A stretch of 64,000 nucleotides of DNA from Saccharopolyspora indica (GCF_027853965.1 NZ_JAQGLB010000031.1:1-64000), one strand, 5' to 3'. Positions 42,658 through 54,095 are shown, numbered from the stretch's first letter. Notes: generated from the letters alone by a model not told the origin. Translations and numbers: made by a program.

Positions 42658-42679
42658 CGCTCCTCCTTTTTAGGTCAGG

Positions 42680-42710
42680 TGTACAAAATACGATTTCGGT
42701 CGACTGTACA
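42680..42710. promoter_or_regulatory. Pair of TGTACA sites between CPBP and TetR genes
   Basis: TGTACAAAATA (from 42680) and TGTACAGAAAA (from 42705) are direct repeats 25 bp apart. TGTACA itself is a palindrome. They are probable TetR sites, placed over the divergent promoter. Confidence 0.6.
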
Positions 42711-42760
42711 GAAAAAGATCCGCGCGGCGGGCTCGGGTAGAAAAGTCGGGGGAGGTGCGC

Positions 42761-43348
42761 GTGCCGAAGATCGTCGACCACGAAGAACGCCGCTGGGAGC
42801 TGGTGCGAGCGGTGTGGGCCGTCATCCGCGAGCGGGGCGTGTCGGGAGCGTCGGTGCGCGCCGTCGCCCGCCAGGCGGGCTGGTCGCCGAGCTCGGTGCA
42901 GTACTACTTCTCCAGCCAGTCGGAGCTGCTGCTGTTCGCGCTGCGCGCGATCTCCGAGGTGGCGGAGCGCAGGCTGCTGGCGGCGGACCTGCCCGGCGAT
43001 CCCCGCGACCGGGCGCTGGCCCAGCTGGAACGGCTGCTGCCGACCGATCCGGACGCGCACGTGGCCACCGAGATCTGGGTGGCGTTCCTCTCGCTGGTCC
43101 TGGTCGACGACGAGGCCAGGGCGCTCAACTCGGGGGACGCCCACGCGGTGTCGGCCCTGTGCCGCGAAGTGCTGGACGCGATGGCCGCGGCCGGGCTGGT
43201 CGCCGAGCACCGGGACCTGGAGCTGGAGACCCGCTTGCTGCACGCGCTGTTCGACGGCATCGCCCTGCACTCGGTGACGGCTCCCGACCTGATGCCCGCC
43301 GACCAGATCAGGCGGCTGCTCGAATACCACCTGGACCACCTGCGGTGA
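42761..43348 (+). CDS. TetR family transcriptional regulator
   Basis: A 195-aa regulator. The HTH is WAVIRERGVSGASVRAVARQ followed by GWSPSSVQYYFSSQSELLL. The C-terminal half resembles the BetI-like TetR group. GTG 42761 with GGAGG five nt upstream was chosen over GTG 42755, which overlaps that site. Its likely target is the divergent CPBP gene and itself. Confidence 0.92.
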   Translation: MPKIVDHEERRWELVRAVWAVIRERGVSGASVRAVARQAGWSPSSVQYYFSSQSELLLFALRAISEVAERRLLAADLPGDPRDRALAQLERLLPTDPDAHVATEIWVAFLSLVLVDDEARALNSGDAHAVSALCREVLDAMAAAGLVAEHRDLELETRLLHALFDGIALHSVTAPDLMPADQIRRLLEYHLDHLR

Positions 43349-43389
43349 TCGGTTTGGGCGCGTCGGGGCGGCGTGGCACGATTCGGCAC

Positions 43390-43833
43390 GTGGTCAGCAC
43401 CTCCGCCGAAGCCCAGCGCCTGCGCGATCTCGCGCTGCTGCGCCGGGTCCGCGACCGGATCGACCGGGAGTACGCGCAACCGCTGGACGTCGAGGCGCTC
43501 GCCCGCGGCGTCGGGATGTCCTCCGGGCATCTCAGCCGCCAGTTCCGCCGCGCCTACGGGGAGTCGCCGTACAGCTACCTCATGACGCGGCGCATCGAGC
43601 GGGCGATGGCGCTGCTGCGCCGCGGTGACCTGAGCATCACCGATGTCTGCTTCGAGGTCGGCTGCTCCTCGCTGGGCACCTTCAGCACCCGCTTCGCGGA
43701 ACTGGTCGGCATGTCGCCCAGCCGCTACCGGCGGGAGGCGGCGGCCGAGACCGAGGGGATGCCGTCGTGCGTGGCCAAGCAGGTCACCAGACCGATCAGG
43801 AATCGAGAAGCGCGGTCCTCGGAGCGCACCTAG
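43390..43833 (+). CDS. AraC family regulator, DNA-binding domain only
   Basis: A 147-aa protein that is almost entirely an AraC double-HTH domain: REYAQPLDVEALARGVGMSS (first) and GDLSITDVCFEVGCSSLGTF (second), ending MSPSRYRREA. There is no sensor domain, as in SoxS or MarA. GTG 43390 lacks a clear ribosome binding site and may be leaderless. The VOC protein gene begins 10 bp after its stop, so the two are probably one unit. Confidence 0.9.
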   Translation: MVSTSAEAQRLRDLALLRRVRDRIDREYAQPLDVEALARGVGMSSGHLSRQFRRAYGESPYSYLMTRRIERAMALLRRGDLSITDVCFEVGCSSLGTFSTRFAELVGMSPSRYRREAAAETEGMPSCVAKQVTRPIRNREARSSERT

Positions 43834-43843
43834 CGTGGCTGCC

Positions 43844-44254
43844 ATGGACATCACCATCATGGAGACCTTCCTCCCGCACGAGGACCACGAGGCCACGCTG
43901 ACCTTCTACCGCGACGTGCTCGGCTTCGAGGTGCGCAAGGACGTCGGGTACCAGGGCATGCACTGGATCACGGTCGGCCCGCCCGGCCAGCCCGGCACGT
44001 CGATCGTGCTCTACCCGCCGGCCGCCACCCCGGGCCTCACCGACGACGAGCGCCGCACCATCGCCGAGATGATGGCCAAGGGCAGCTACGCGATGATCAA
44101 CCTGGCCACGCCGGACCTCGACAGCACCTTCGAGAAGCTGCAGGCCCGCGACGTCGAGATCGTGCAGGAGCCGACCGACCAGCCGTACGGGCGGCGCGAC
44201 TGCGCCGTGCGCGATCCCGCGGGCAACATGATCCGGATCAACGAACAGTCCTGA
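43844..44254 (+). CDS. VOC superfamily protein (glyoxalase/resistance fold)
   Basis: A 136-aa protein with two beta-alpha-beta-beta-beta modules. TFYRDVLGFEVRKDVGYQG and RDPAGNMIRINEQS are typical of the glyoxalase/bleomycin-resistance fold; possible metal ligands are His20, His44 and a late Glu. Members bind or detoxify drugs, or isomerise small molecules. It is paired with a stand-alone AraC regulator upstream and a UvrA-like ABC protein downstream, a combination suggesting drug response. Confidence 0.88.
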   Translation: MDITIMETFLPHEDHEATLTFYRDVLGFEVRKDVGYQGMHWITVGPPGQPGTSIVLYPPAATPGLTDDERRTIAEMMAKGSYAMINLATPDLDSTFEKLQARDVEIVQEPTDQPYGRRDCAVRDPAGNMIRINEQS

Positions 44255-44260
44255 GTCAAC

Positions 44261-44340
44261 GTTTCCGCTGGTCACAAGCCGTGAGTGCTTTGTGGGGCCA
44301 TAGCACCACAAAACACTCACGGACGCGTGCCAGCGGAACC
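44261..44340. repeat. GTGAGTG-family palindromic repeat, copy D with outer arms
   Basis: The core at 44279-44322 pairs CCGTGAGTGCTTTGTGG with CCACAAAACACTCACGG. Outer arms GTTTCCGCTGGTCAC (44261-44275) and GTGCCAGCGGAACC (44327-44340) extend it to ~80 bp. It lies between the VOC and UvrA-like genes. Confidence 0.85.
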
Positions 44341-44361
44341 AATGTGATAGGCGGAGCATTG

Positions 44362-46737
<2,376 letters not shown>

Positions 46738-46742
46738 CCGCG

Positions 46743-46778
46743 CCGGCGCGCCGGGATCTGGGGGTCCCGGCGCGCCGG
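46743..46778. terminator. Bidirectional terminator
   Basis: CCGGCGCGCCGGGA (46743-46756) pairs perfectly with TCCCGGCGCGCCGG (46765-46778), a 14-bp stem with an 8-nt loop between two convergent genes. Confidence 0.8.
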
Positions 46779-46782
46779 TGGA

Positions 46783-48066
46783 TCAGCTGGTTTCGGCGGT
46801 GAGGGCCTTGTCGAGGATCTCCAGGCCCCGGTCGATCTCCGCGTCGGTGGCCGTCAGCGGCGGGGCGATGCGGAAGGTGCCGCCCATGCCCGGGAGCTGG
46901 ACGATGTTCATGTGCAGGCCGAGGTCCGCGCAGCGGCGGGTGACCGCCGCGCCCAGCTGGTCGGCTCCGCCGGGGCCTCCGACCAGTTCCAGGCCCACCA
47001 GCAGGCCGCGGCCCCGGACGTCGCCGATCACCTCGTGCCTGCTCGCGAGCTCGTCCAGGCCGCCGCGCAGGCGGTCGCCGAGCTCGCGGGCCCGCACGTC
47101 GAGGCGGTCGCGGGTCAGCACGTCCAGGACGGTGTTGCCGACCGCCGCCGGGAGCGGGTCGTTGACGTGCGTGGTGAAGAACAGGTAGCCGCGTTCGTGC
47201 GCCTCCTGCTCGATCTCCGCGCTGGTCAGCACGGCTGCGAGCGGCAGACCCGCGCCGAGGGTCTTGGACAGCGTGAGGATGTCCGGGACCACGCCGTCGC
47301 GCTCGAAGGCGTACCAGTCGCCGGTGCGGCACAGGCCGGTCTGGGCCTCGTCCAGGATCAGCAGCATGCCGCGCTCGTGGCACTTGTCCCGCAGCGCGGC
47401 CAGGTAGCCCGGCGGGAGGTCGACGACGCCGCCGCTGCTCAGGATCGGCTCGACCAGGCAGGCCGCGAGGCTGCCCGCGGACTGGGCGTCGATCAGGTCG
47501 AAGGCCAGGTCCAGCTGGCGGCGCCAGTCCAGGTTCCCGTCGGCGTCGACGATGTCGGGGCGGAACCGGTCCGGGACCGGCAGCGCGAAGTTGCCGGGAG
47601 CGGGCGGCCCGTATCCGGCGCGCCCGGCGCTGTAGGTGGCGTTCGCGGCGGCCTGCGTCATGCCGTGCCAGGACCGCGCGAACGAGACGATCTCGTACTT
47701 CCCGGTGACCAGCTTGGCCATCCGCAGCGCGGCCTCGTTCGCCTCCGCCCCGGTGGTCAGGAACACGGCCTTGTCCAGCGGCGCGGGCAGCGTCCCGGCG
47801 AGCCGCTCGGCGAGGTCGAGGACCGGACGGCTCAGCATCCCGCTGTAGAGGTGGTCGAGCCGCTCGGCCTGCCCCCGGATCGTCGCGACGATCTCCGGGT
47901 GCGAGTGCCCGAGGATCGCGCTCATCTGCCCCGAGGTGAAGTCGAGCAGCTCACGCCCGTCCTCGGTGACCACAGTGCTCCCCGAAGCCCGGTCGACGAC
48001 CCCAGGACTGAACCCCCCGCGCCCCGAGTAGCGAATCAAGTGCCGTTCCAGTCCGATCTCACCCAT
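46783..48066 (-). CDS. Class III aminotransferase, 2,2-dialkylglycine decarboxylase-like
   Basis: A 427-aa PLP enzyme. The lysine that binds PLP is Lys268 in LTLSKTLGAGLPLAAVL, a stretch typical of dialkylglycine decarboxylase. The cofactor Asp is in LILDEAQTGLCRTG; TTGAEANEAALRMAK binds phosphate. The reaction may be decarboxylation-transamination or a plain omega-transamination. It is downstream of the ESX mycosin gene on the same strand but separated by three tandem hairpins, so probably independent. Confidence 0.9.
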   Translation of the reverse strand: MGEIGLERHLIRYSGRGGFSPGVVDRASGSTVVTEDGRELLDFTSGQMSAILGHSHPEIVATIRGQAERLDHLYSGMLSRPVLDLAERLAGTLPAPLDKAVFLTTGAEANEAALRMAKLVTGKYEIVSFARSWHGMTQAAANATYSAGRAGYGPPAPGNFALPVPDRFRPDIVDADGNLDWRRQLDLAFDLIDAQSAGSLAACLVEPILSSGGVVDLPPGYLAALRDKCHERGMLLILDEAQTGLCRTGDWYAFERDGVVPDILTLSKTLGAGLPLAAVLTSAEIEQEAHERGYLFFTTHVNDPLPAAVGNTVLDVLTRDRLDVRARELGDRLRGGLDELASRHEVIGDVRGRGLLVGLELVGGPGGADQLGAAVTRRCADLGLHMNIVQLPGMGGTFRIAPPLTATDAEIDRGLEILDKALTAETS

Positions 48067-48113
48067 ACCCCGGACGCTACGGACCCGAACTCCCCGAAGT
48101 CCACCCCGGGAAA

Positions 48114-48325
48114 CCCCCGGTGAAGGGCACCTTTCAGCAACTAACTTGCCTAAAGGTGCCCTTCACCGGGGGCCATCACCCGTTGGGGAGCGGGTGAAGG
48201 GCACCCTTCACCAACTAACTCGGCGAAAGGTGCCCTTCACCTCGAAAGGTCCGCGGTGCGGAGGGGCGGATGAGTGGGGGTGAAGGGCACCTTTCGCCAA
48301 CTAACTCGGCGAAAGGTGCCCTTCG
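48114..48325. repeat. Three tandem GTGAAGGGCACC palindromes
   Basis: Copies at ~48114-48172, 48194-48240 and 48280-48325. Each has GTGAAGGGCACCTTT on the left, CAACTAACT in the loop and AAAGGTGCCCTTCAC on the right. Copy 1 has 21-bp perfect arms after extension by CCCCCG/CGGGGG. Copies 2 and 3 have one or two mismatches at different places. They lie between the mycosin stop and the aminotransferase start. Confidence 0.88.
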
Positions 48326-48358
48326 CTCCTGCTCGATCGGGTGGTGCCGTTCGGCGGG

Positions 48359-49642
48359 TCAGTTCTCGCGGCGGCGGCGGGCTGCGGCGGCGATCACCGG
48401 GCCTGCCAGGAGGAGGGCCGCCGCCGCGAGGGCGCCTGCCAGCCAGAGGGCTCGGGTGGCCGGGGCCGGGTCGGGCACCGCTGGTTTGGGGACCGCCAGG
48501 GCTTCTGGGAGCGGGGTTGCCGGTGGGTCGGTGTTGGGGATCGTGGTGACCGCTGCGAAGGGGTCGACCACGCCGTAGCCGATGACCTCGTTCGGGAGCG
48601 GGGTCGAGGGGTGGTCCGCTGCGTTGAGGAGGCGGGCCGCCACCTCGGGGGCGGGTAGCGCGGGGTGGTAGGCGCGGACCAGGGCGGCTGCTCCCGCGAC
48701 GTAGGCCACCGAGAGCTCGTTGCCGGAGGAGAGGCGGTGGCCCGCTCCTTGCGGGGCGACTCCCACCAGCTGCTGTGCCGGGGCCGCGATCGCCGGGTCC
48801 GCGCCGTAGGTCGGCGACTGGACCGGGCCTTCCGGGCCGACGGGTGCTACCGCGAGGACGCCGGGAATCCTCGCGGGGAAAGCGAGTTGGCCCTTCTTCG
48901 GCACTGCGGCCGGTGCGATGACCAGCACGTCCCGTTCGGACGCGTAGGCGATGGCGGCGCGCAGGTCGGGCATGTCCAATGTGGCCACCAGGCCGACGGC
49001 CACCACGCGGGCGCCACCGTCGACGGCGGCCTTGATGCCCTTGGCGATCGAGTTCGCCAAGCCCGCGTGGTCCTGGATCTTGGGCGGGTCGTCGCTGACC
49101 CGGACCGGGAAGATCTTCGCCTCCGGCGCCACTCCGGCGAACGGGACGTGCGGGTCGCTGCTCGGGCGGGCCGCGATCAGCGACGCGAGGAACGTGCCGC
49201 GGCCGAAGCAGTCCCCGTTACCAGGGCCTCCTCGCAGATCCGTGCCGGACAGGACCGCGCCGGACAGCGCGGGGGCGGTGGCGCTGACGCCGGTGTCGAC
49301 CACGCCGACGATCACGTCGCCCCGGGTCAGCGGCCAGGCCCGATCGGCCGCCATCCGCTCCTGCGCCCAGGACGCGGTCGTCACCGGCGTTTCCGACGGT
49401 GGTGTGCACTGGCCGATCGGCTGGGCGACCGCGACCGCCGGTGTGGTGGCGGCGGCGATGCCCAGGACCGCGGCCAGCGCCAGCCCGCCTCTCCGCGATT
49501 TACAGTGGTGGTTGCGGTTGGGGGCGATCTTGCGTTTCGGGGTTTCTTGTGGCGGGGTTGCGTCACGTTCCCCTGAGGTGCGGTTGAGCAGGGCTCGGGA
49601 GGCCCCCGGGTTCGGTCGAGCCGCTGGTGTGGGGCTGCTCAT
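48359..49642 (-). CDS. mycP: ESX mycosin (MycP) with degenerate catalytic triad
   Basis: A 427-aa subtilase-fold protein. A signal segment (~52-73: GLALAAVLGIAAATTPAVAV) precedes the domain; a C-terminal membrane helix and RRRREN end it, the layout of mycosins. Asp116 is present in GVVDTGVS. The His position reads CFGRGTFLAS (Arg148), and the Ser position reads SGNELSVAYVAG (Glu309), where active enzymes have GTSxAAPYVAG. The usual Asn of the oxyanion hole is also absent. It is therefore probably not a protease. Mycosins also stabilise the ESX membrane complex without cleavage, a role it could keep. The start overlaps eccC by ATGA. Confidence 0.88.
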   Translation of the reverse strand: MSSPTPAARPNPGASRALLNRTSGERDATPPQETPKRKIAPNRNHHCKSRRGGLALAAVLGIAAATTPAVAVAQPIGQCTPPSETPVTTASWAQERMAADRAWPLTRGDVIVGVVDTGVSATAPALSGAVLSGTDLRGGPGNGDCFGRGTFLASLIAARPSSDPHVPFAGVAPEAKIFPVRVSDDPPKIQDHAGLANSIAKGIKAAVDGGARVVAVGLVATLDMPDLRAAIAYASERDVLVIAPAAVPKKGQLAFPARIPGVLAVAPVGPEGPVQSPTYGADPAIAAPAQQLVGVAPQGAGHRLSSGNELSVAYVAGAAALVRAYHPALPAPEVAARLLNAADHPSTPLPNEVIGYGVVDPFAAVTTIPNTDPPATPLPEALAVPKPAVPDPAPATRALWLAGALAAAALLLAGPVIAAAARRRREN

Positions 49643-52600
49643 GCCGGTTCCTCCGTCCAGCCGATCTGCAGGCCGGTGCCGTCGCGGCGGGTCACCAGGA
49701 CGGCGCGGCCGGGCGGGAGCTGGCGGCCGCGGGCGCCGTTGAGCAGCGGCATCTCGTTGGGCGGCATCGACAGCGCCAGCTCCGGGGTGTTCGACTCCTG
49801 CAACCGGCGGGTCACCGGCTCCATCGAGGTCCGGCTCGATCCCGCCGCCGCGCGGGCCATCACCAGGTGCAGGCCGATGTCGCCCGCCTGCGGGACCAGC
49901 TCCACGAGCGGGTCGAACGGCCCGCCCATCGGGCCCAGCATCAGGTCGTAGTCGTCGACCAGCACGAAGATCTCCGGCCCGCTCCACCAGTCCCGCCGCC
50001 GCAGCTGCGCCGGGGTGATGTCGGTGCCGGGCACCCGCTCCTTGAGCTCCTCGGCCAGCTGCCGGATCAGCGTCTCGGCCGCGGGCGTGGACACCGCGGC
50101 GCCGCGGCGGTAGGGCTCCGGCACCGATTCCAGCAGCGTGCGGCGCGGATCGACGACCAGGACCTGCGCCTGCTCCGGCGAGTACGCGGTGGTGATCGCG
50201 TTGGCGATCAGGCGCAGCGCCGCGGTCTTGCCGCTGCCGCTGTCGCCGACGACGGTCAGGTGCGGGCGGCTGCCGAAGTCGTGCCACACCGGCTGCAGGT
50301 CCAGCTCGCCCGCGCCCAGCGCCACCTTCGGACCTGGCCGCGGTGCGGGCAGGTCCGCCGCGGGCAGCACGGCGGGCAGCATCCGCACCACCGGCGCGCC
50401 CCGGTGCGGCCAGCTCTCGGCGACCGCCGCGCACAGCTCGCGGGTCGAGTCGGCGAGCTCTTCGGTGCCCGCGACACCGTCGATGCGCGGAACACCGGCC
50501 AGGAAGTGCATCTGGTCGGCGGTCATGCCGCGGCCCGGGATCTGCGGCACCTCCGCGGCCTTGCGCATGTTGATCATCGAGTCGATCGAGTCGCCGAGCC
50601 GCAGCTCCAGCCGGGTGCCGAGCTGGTCGCGCAGCGCGCTGTGCACGTCGGACCAGCGGTTCGTGGTGAGCAGCAGGTGCACGCCGTAGGCGAGGCCGCG
50701 GGCGGCCAGCGCGCGCAGCGCCATGTCGTGCTGCTCGAACTCCGAGCGCAGCGCGCCCCACCCGTCGACGACCAGGAACACGTCGCCGTGCGGGTCGTCG
50801 GCGAACTCGCCCTTCGCGCGCCGCTCGCGGTAGGCGGCCATGCTCTCCACCTCGTGCTCGGCGAAGGTCTTCTCCCGCTCCGCCAGCAGGGTCTGCACCT
50901 CGGCGATGGTGCGGGCCACCCGCTCGGCCTGCAACCGCCCGGCCACGCCGCCGACGTGCGGCAGACCGTCCAGTGCGGACAGCGTGCCGCCGCCGAAGTC
51001 GAGGCAGTAGAACTGGGCCTCGGCCGGGGTGTGGGTGAGCGCGATGGCGGCGATCAGGGTGCGCAGCAGGTTGCTCTTGCCGGACTGCGGACCGCCCGCG
51101 ATGCCGACGTGCCCGCCTGCGCCGGACAGGTCGACCACCTGCAGGTCGCGGCTCTGCTCGAACGGCTTGTCCACCACGCCGACCGGCACCACCAGCCGGC
51201 CGCAGCCCGGCCAGCTCGGCGCGGTCAGCCCGCGGTCGGGATCGGGCAGCAGCGGCGGCAGCAGCTGGTCCAGCGACGGCGGATCGGCCAGCGGCGGCAG
51301 CCACACCTGGTGCGCGGGCGGGCCGTGCCCCATCAGCTTGTCCACCGCCACGGACAGCACCGACTCGCTGGAATCGGCGTCGTCCGGGGCGGGCGCGGGT
51401 TCCGGGGCGGGCGCGGCGGGCACCGGCAGCTTGCCCACGTTGAACGGCACGACCTGCCGCCGCACCTCCTCCTGCCGCTGCTCGCGGGTGCGCCTGCGGT
51501 GCTGGCCCGACACGTAGGCGGCCTTGAAGCGGATCAGCGTCGCCACATCGCTGCGCAGGTAGCCGTTGCCGGGAGCGCTCGGCAGCTGGTAGGCGTCGGG
51601 CACGCCGATCACCGAACGGCTCTCCATCGCCGAGAACGTGCGCAGCCCGATCCGGTAGGACAGGTGGCTCTCCAGCTTGTGCATGCGGCCGTCCTCGATG
51701 CGCTGGCTGGCCAGCAGCAGGTGCACGCCCAGCGACCGGCCGAGCCTGCCGATCATGACGAACAGCTCGCCGAAGTCCGGGTTGGACGCCAGCAGCTCGG
51801 AGAACTCGTCGACGATCACGAACAGCGTCGGCAGCGGGTCGAGCGGAGTGCCGGAGAGCCGGGCCTTCTCGTAGTCCAGCAGCGAGCTGTAGTTGCCCGC
51901 CGCGCGCAGGAACTCCTGGCGCCGCACCATCTCCCCGTGCAGCGCGTCCTGCATCCTGGTCACCAGGGTCGCCTCGTCGGCCAGGTTGGTGATCACCGCG
52001 GAGACGTGCGGGAGCTGGTCCAGGCCGAGGAACGTCGCGCCGCCCTTGAAGTCGACCAGCACGAAGTTCAGCGTCTCCGACGAGTGCGTCATCGCCATGC
52101 CCAGCACCATCGTGCGCAGCAGCTCGCTCTTGCCGGAACCGGTGGCGCCGATGAGCAGCCCGTGCGGGCCCATCCCGCCCTGCGCCGACTCCTTGATGTC
52201 CAGCTCGATCGGCGCGCCGTTCTCGGTGATGCCGATGGGGATCCGCAGCCGGTCGCGGGTCAGCCCGGTGCGCGCCGCCGCGGCGGGATCCCAGGTGTCC
52301 AGGTCGGAAATGCCCAGCAGCTGCGGGAGTTCGAAGTTCGCCACCATCGGCTCGGCCACGTCGGTGGTGCCGCCGAGCCGGTACGGCGAGATGGTGCGCG
52401 CCAGCGTCGCGGCCTTCGCGGTGGGCAGCAGGTCGGGCGCGCAGAGCTTGGTGCGCACCTCCTGGCCGGTGCGGTCGGTGCGAACCATGTCGACCTGCTC
52501 GGCGGAGACGTCCAGCCGCAGCGTGGTGCGCCCGGCGCCGCCGGTGAGCGCATCGGAGACGTCGAGCACCACGGAGTTGTGGTAGCCGGTGCCCGCCAGG

Positions 52601-53589
52601 CGCGACTCCGAGGGCACGTCGACGCCGTCGAGCACGATCACCACGTAGGGCTCCTCCGGGTTCGGCGAGGACGCGGCCTCGAACCGGCCCCGCTCGCCGA
52701 GCTCGGCGTCCAGCAGCTCGGTCAGCGCGTCCACCCCGTCGGCCAGCAGCCGGACCTGGCCCGCGCCGTCCTGCTCGACCGGGTGCTGCGCGTGCGGCAA
52801 CCACTTCACCCAGTCCCACAGGTGCACCCGGCCGGGCGCCGCGCACACCACCACGCGCAGGTCCTCGGGGGAGTGGAAGGTGACCAGCTGGGCGAGCACG
52901 GACCGGGTGACCCCGCGGATCGCCTCCTCGTCACCGGCGAAGCGCACCTTGGCGAACCCGCGCAGGAACAGCGAGGTCGGCAGGTTGGCGACGGTGCTGT
53001 GGGCGTTGATGAACTTCCGGAGCGCCCGCGCGGACAGCGGTTCGAGGTCCGAGATCGGCTTGGTGCTCAACGGGTTCATCCGGATGGCGAGGCGCTGCGA
53101 ACCGGTGCCGATGCGCACCTCGGCGAAATCGCCGTGCGCGGCCCGGCGCTCCCACAACCGGCCGGTCATCGCCACCGACCACAGGCTGCTCGGATCGGGG
53201 TGCCGCCAGGACAGCGACTCCCGCTGCTTCGTCGCCGCCGCGCGCACCTGGGCCCGGACCTGCCCGAGGTAGCGCAGGTAGTCGCGCCGCTCGCCGCGCA
53301 TCTTCTGCCGCCGCTCGGTGCCGCCGCGCGCGAGCTGGACCAGGAACATCAGCAGCGCCATCACCAGCATCAGCCCGAACATGCCCATGCCCAGCAACGG
53401 GTTCCGCGGCCCGATGTAGATCAGCATGAACACGCCGCTGCCGAGCATCATCGGCAGCATCATCATCGACGACAACCAGTCCCGGCCCACCGTCTCCGGC
53501 AGCGCCGGAGGCTCCTGCAGGGACAGCTCCCCGCTGGGCATCTCCGGCGGCTGCTCCCGGTTCGGCCTGCGGAACAGGGTGGTGGTCAT
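49639..53589 (-). CDS. eccC: ESX secretion ATPase EccC
   Basis: A 1316-aa FtsK/SpoIIIE-type motor protein of type VII secretion. Two membrane helices lie at ~38-85. Three ATPase domains follow, with Walker A motifs GATGSGKS (481), GGPQSGKS (832) and GDSGSGKT (1115); the first has a clear Walker B with LFVIVDEFSELL. It recognises WXG100-type substrates through its last domain. The ATG at 53589 was chosen (MTTTLFRRP); the earlier in-frame ATG gives an N-terminus unlike the family. Co-translated with the mycosin. Confidence 0.95.
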   Translation of the reverse strand: MTTTLFRRPNREQPPEMPSGELSLQEPPALPETVGRDWLSSMMMLPMMLGSGVFMLIYIGPRNPLLGMGMFGLMLVMALLMFLVQLARGGTERRQKMRGERRDYLRYLGQVRAQVRAAATKQRESLSWRHPDPSSLWSVAMTGRLWERRAAHGDFAEVRIGTGSQRLAIRMNPLSTKPISDLEPLSARALRKFINAHSTVANLPTSLFLRGFAKVRFAGDEEAIRGVTRSVLAQLVTFHSPEDLRVVVCAAPGRVHLWDWVKWLPHAQHPVEQDGAGQVRLLADGVDALTELLDAELGERGRFEAASSPNPEEPYVVIVLDGVDVPSESRLAGTGYHNSVVLDVSDALTGGAGRTTLRLDVSAEQVDMVRTDRTGQEVRTKLCAPDLLPTAKAATLARTISPYRLGGTTDVAEPMVANFELPQLLGISDLDTWDPAAAARTGLTRDRLRIPIGITENGAPIELDIKESAQGGMGPHGLLIGATGSGKSELLRTMVLGMAMTHSSETLNFVLVDFKGGATFLGLDQLPHVSAVITNLADEATLVTRMQDALHGEMVRRQEFLRAAGNYSSLLDYEKARLSGTPLDPLPTLFVIVDEFSELLASNPDFGELFVMIGRLGRSLGVHLLLASQRIEDGRMHKLESHLSYRIGLRTFSAMESRSVIGVPDAYQLPSAPGNGYLRSDVATLIRFKAAYVSGQHRRRTREQRQEEVRRQVVPFNVGKLPVPAAPAPEPAPAPDDADSSESVLSVAVDKLMGHGPPAHQVWLPPLADPPSLDQLLPPLLPDPDRGLTAPSWPGCGRLVVPVGVVDKPFEQSRDLQVVDLSGAGGHVGIAGGPQSGKSNLLRTLIAAIALTHTPAEAQFYCLDFGGGTLSALDGLPHVGGVAGRLQAERVARTIAEVQTLLAEREKTFAEHEVESMAAYRERRAKGEFADDPHGDVFLVVDGWGALRSEFEQHDMALRALAARGLAYGVHLLLTTNRWSDVHSALRDQLGTRLELRLGDSIDSMINMRKAAEVPQIPGRGMTADQMHFLAGVPRIDGVAGTEELADSTRELCAAVAESWPHRGAPVVRMLPAVLPAADLPAPRPGPKVALGAGELDLQPVWHDFGSRPHLTVVGDSGSGKTAALRLIANAITTAYSPEQAQVLVVDPRRTLLESVPEPYRRGAAVSTPAAETLIRQLAEELKERVPGTDITPAQLRRRDWWSGPEIFVLVDDYDLMLGPMGGPFDPLVELVPQAGDIGLHLVMARAAAGSSRTSMEPVTRRLQESNTPELALSMPPNEMPLLNGARGRQLPPGRAVLVTRRDGTGLQIGWTEEPA

Positions 53590-53663
53590 GGTGGGCGGCT
53601 CCTCGCTGCTGGGGTCCACCCCCAACACGGCCAACACCCGCCGAGCCGTTCAGTCGGACCAGC

Positions 53664-53711
53664 GGTCGTGAGTGCCAAACGGTGCTGGAACACCGTTACG
53701 CACTCACGACC
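53664..53711. repeat. GTGAGTG-family hairpin, copy E
   Basis: GGTCGTGAGTG (53664-53674) pairs perfectly with CACTCACGACC (53701-53711); inside, AACGGTG pairs with CACCGTT. It lies between eccC and the last DUF397 gene of cassette B. Confidence 0.8.
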
Positions 53712-53723
53712 AACCCACCACCA

Positions 53724-53927
53724 TCACAGGTCGTAGCGCCCGGACCGGGTGGCTGCGAGGAAGTTCTCCCAGCGCGAAGCGGTGACGACCAGGGTGCCGC
53801 CGTCGCGGTCCTTGGTGTCCCGGAACCCGGTCCATCCGGTCCCCACGGCCACCTCGACGCAGTTGCCGCCGCCGTTGCTGTAGCTGCTCGTCTTCCAGTT
53901 CGTCCCAGCTGGGTCAGCCGTTGGCAT
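53724..53927 (-). CDS. DUF397 protein 2 of cassette B
   Basis: A 67-aa DUF397 protein: WKTSSYSNGGGNCVEV, then FRDTKDRDGG and W-x-x-F-L near the end. The ATG at 53927 has GAAGGA upstream. A terminator-like hairpin separates it from the other DUF397 gene of the cassette, so it may be transcribed alone. It is closer than its neighbour to the second half of the fused DUF397 of cassette A. Confidence 0.88.
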   Translation of the reverse strand: MPTADPAGTNWKTSSYSNGGGNCVEVAVGTGWTGFRDTKDRDGGTLVVTASRWENFLAATRSGRYDL

Positions 53928-54054
53928 GTCGTTGTCCTTCCGGCCAGCGAGTAGCAGTGACTCGATGAAACTCGCCGACTCGGCTGGAGACAAGAGAATT
54001 CATCAAAAGCAGTAGTGGCCGACGTCGTCGTGAACGTGCCCTCTCGACGTACAA

Positions 54055-54084
54055 AGGTGCCCCCGGGAATCGCCGGGGGCACCT
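54055..54084 (-). terminator. Hairpin between the two DUF397 genes of cassette B
   Basis: AGGTGCCCCCGG (54055-54066) pairs with CCGGGGGCACCT (54073-54084) around a 6-nt loop, 11 bp after the stop of the first DUF397 gene. Confidence 0.75.
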
Positions 54085-54095
54085 CCGTGGCGTGA

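Noticed and set aside
40108..43833. Apparent 1241-aa protein on the plus strand
   Set aside because: It runs through the epoxide hydrolase out of frame and the antisense of two other genes; only the last 147 codons are real (the AraC gene).
48114..48325. Possible CRISPR array
   Set aside because: Three palindromic units with conserved loops, no unique spacers of regular size and no cas genes.
49627..53736. Very long open frame on the plus strand opposite eccC
   Set aside because: It is the high-GC mirror of the conserved eccC gene; its translation is His/Gln/Arg-rich and has no family likeness.
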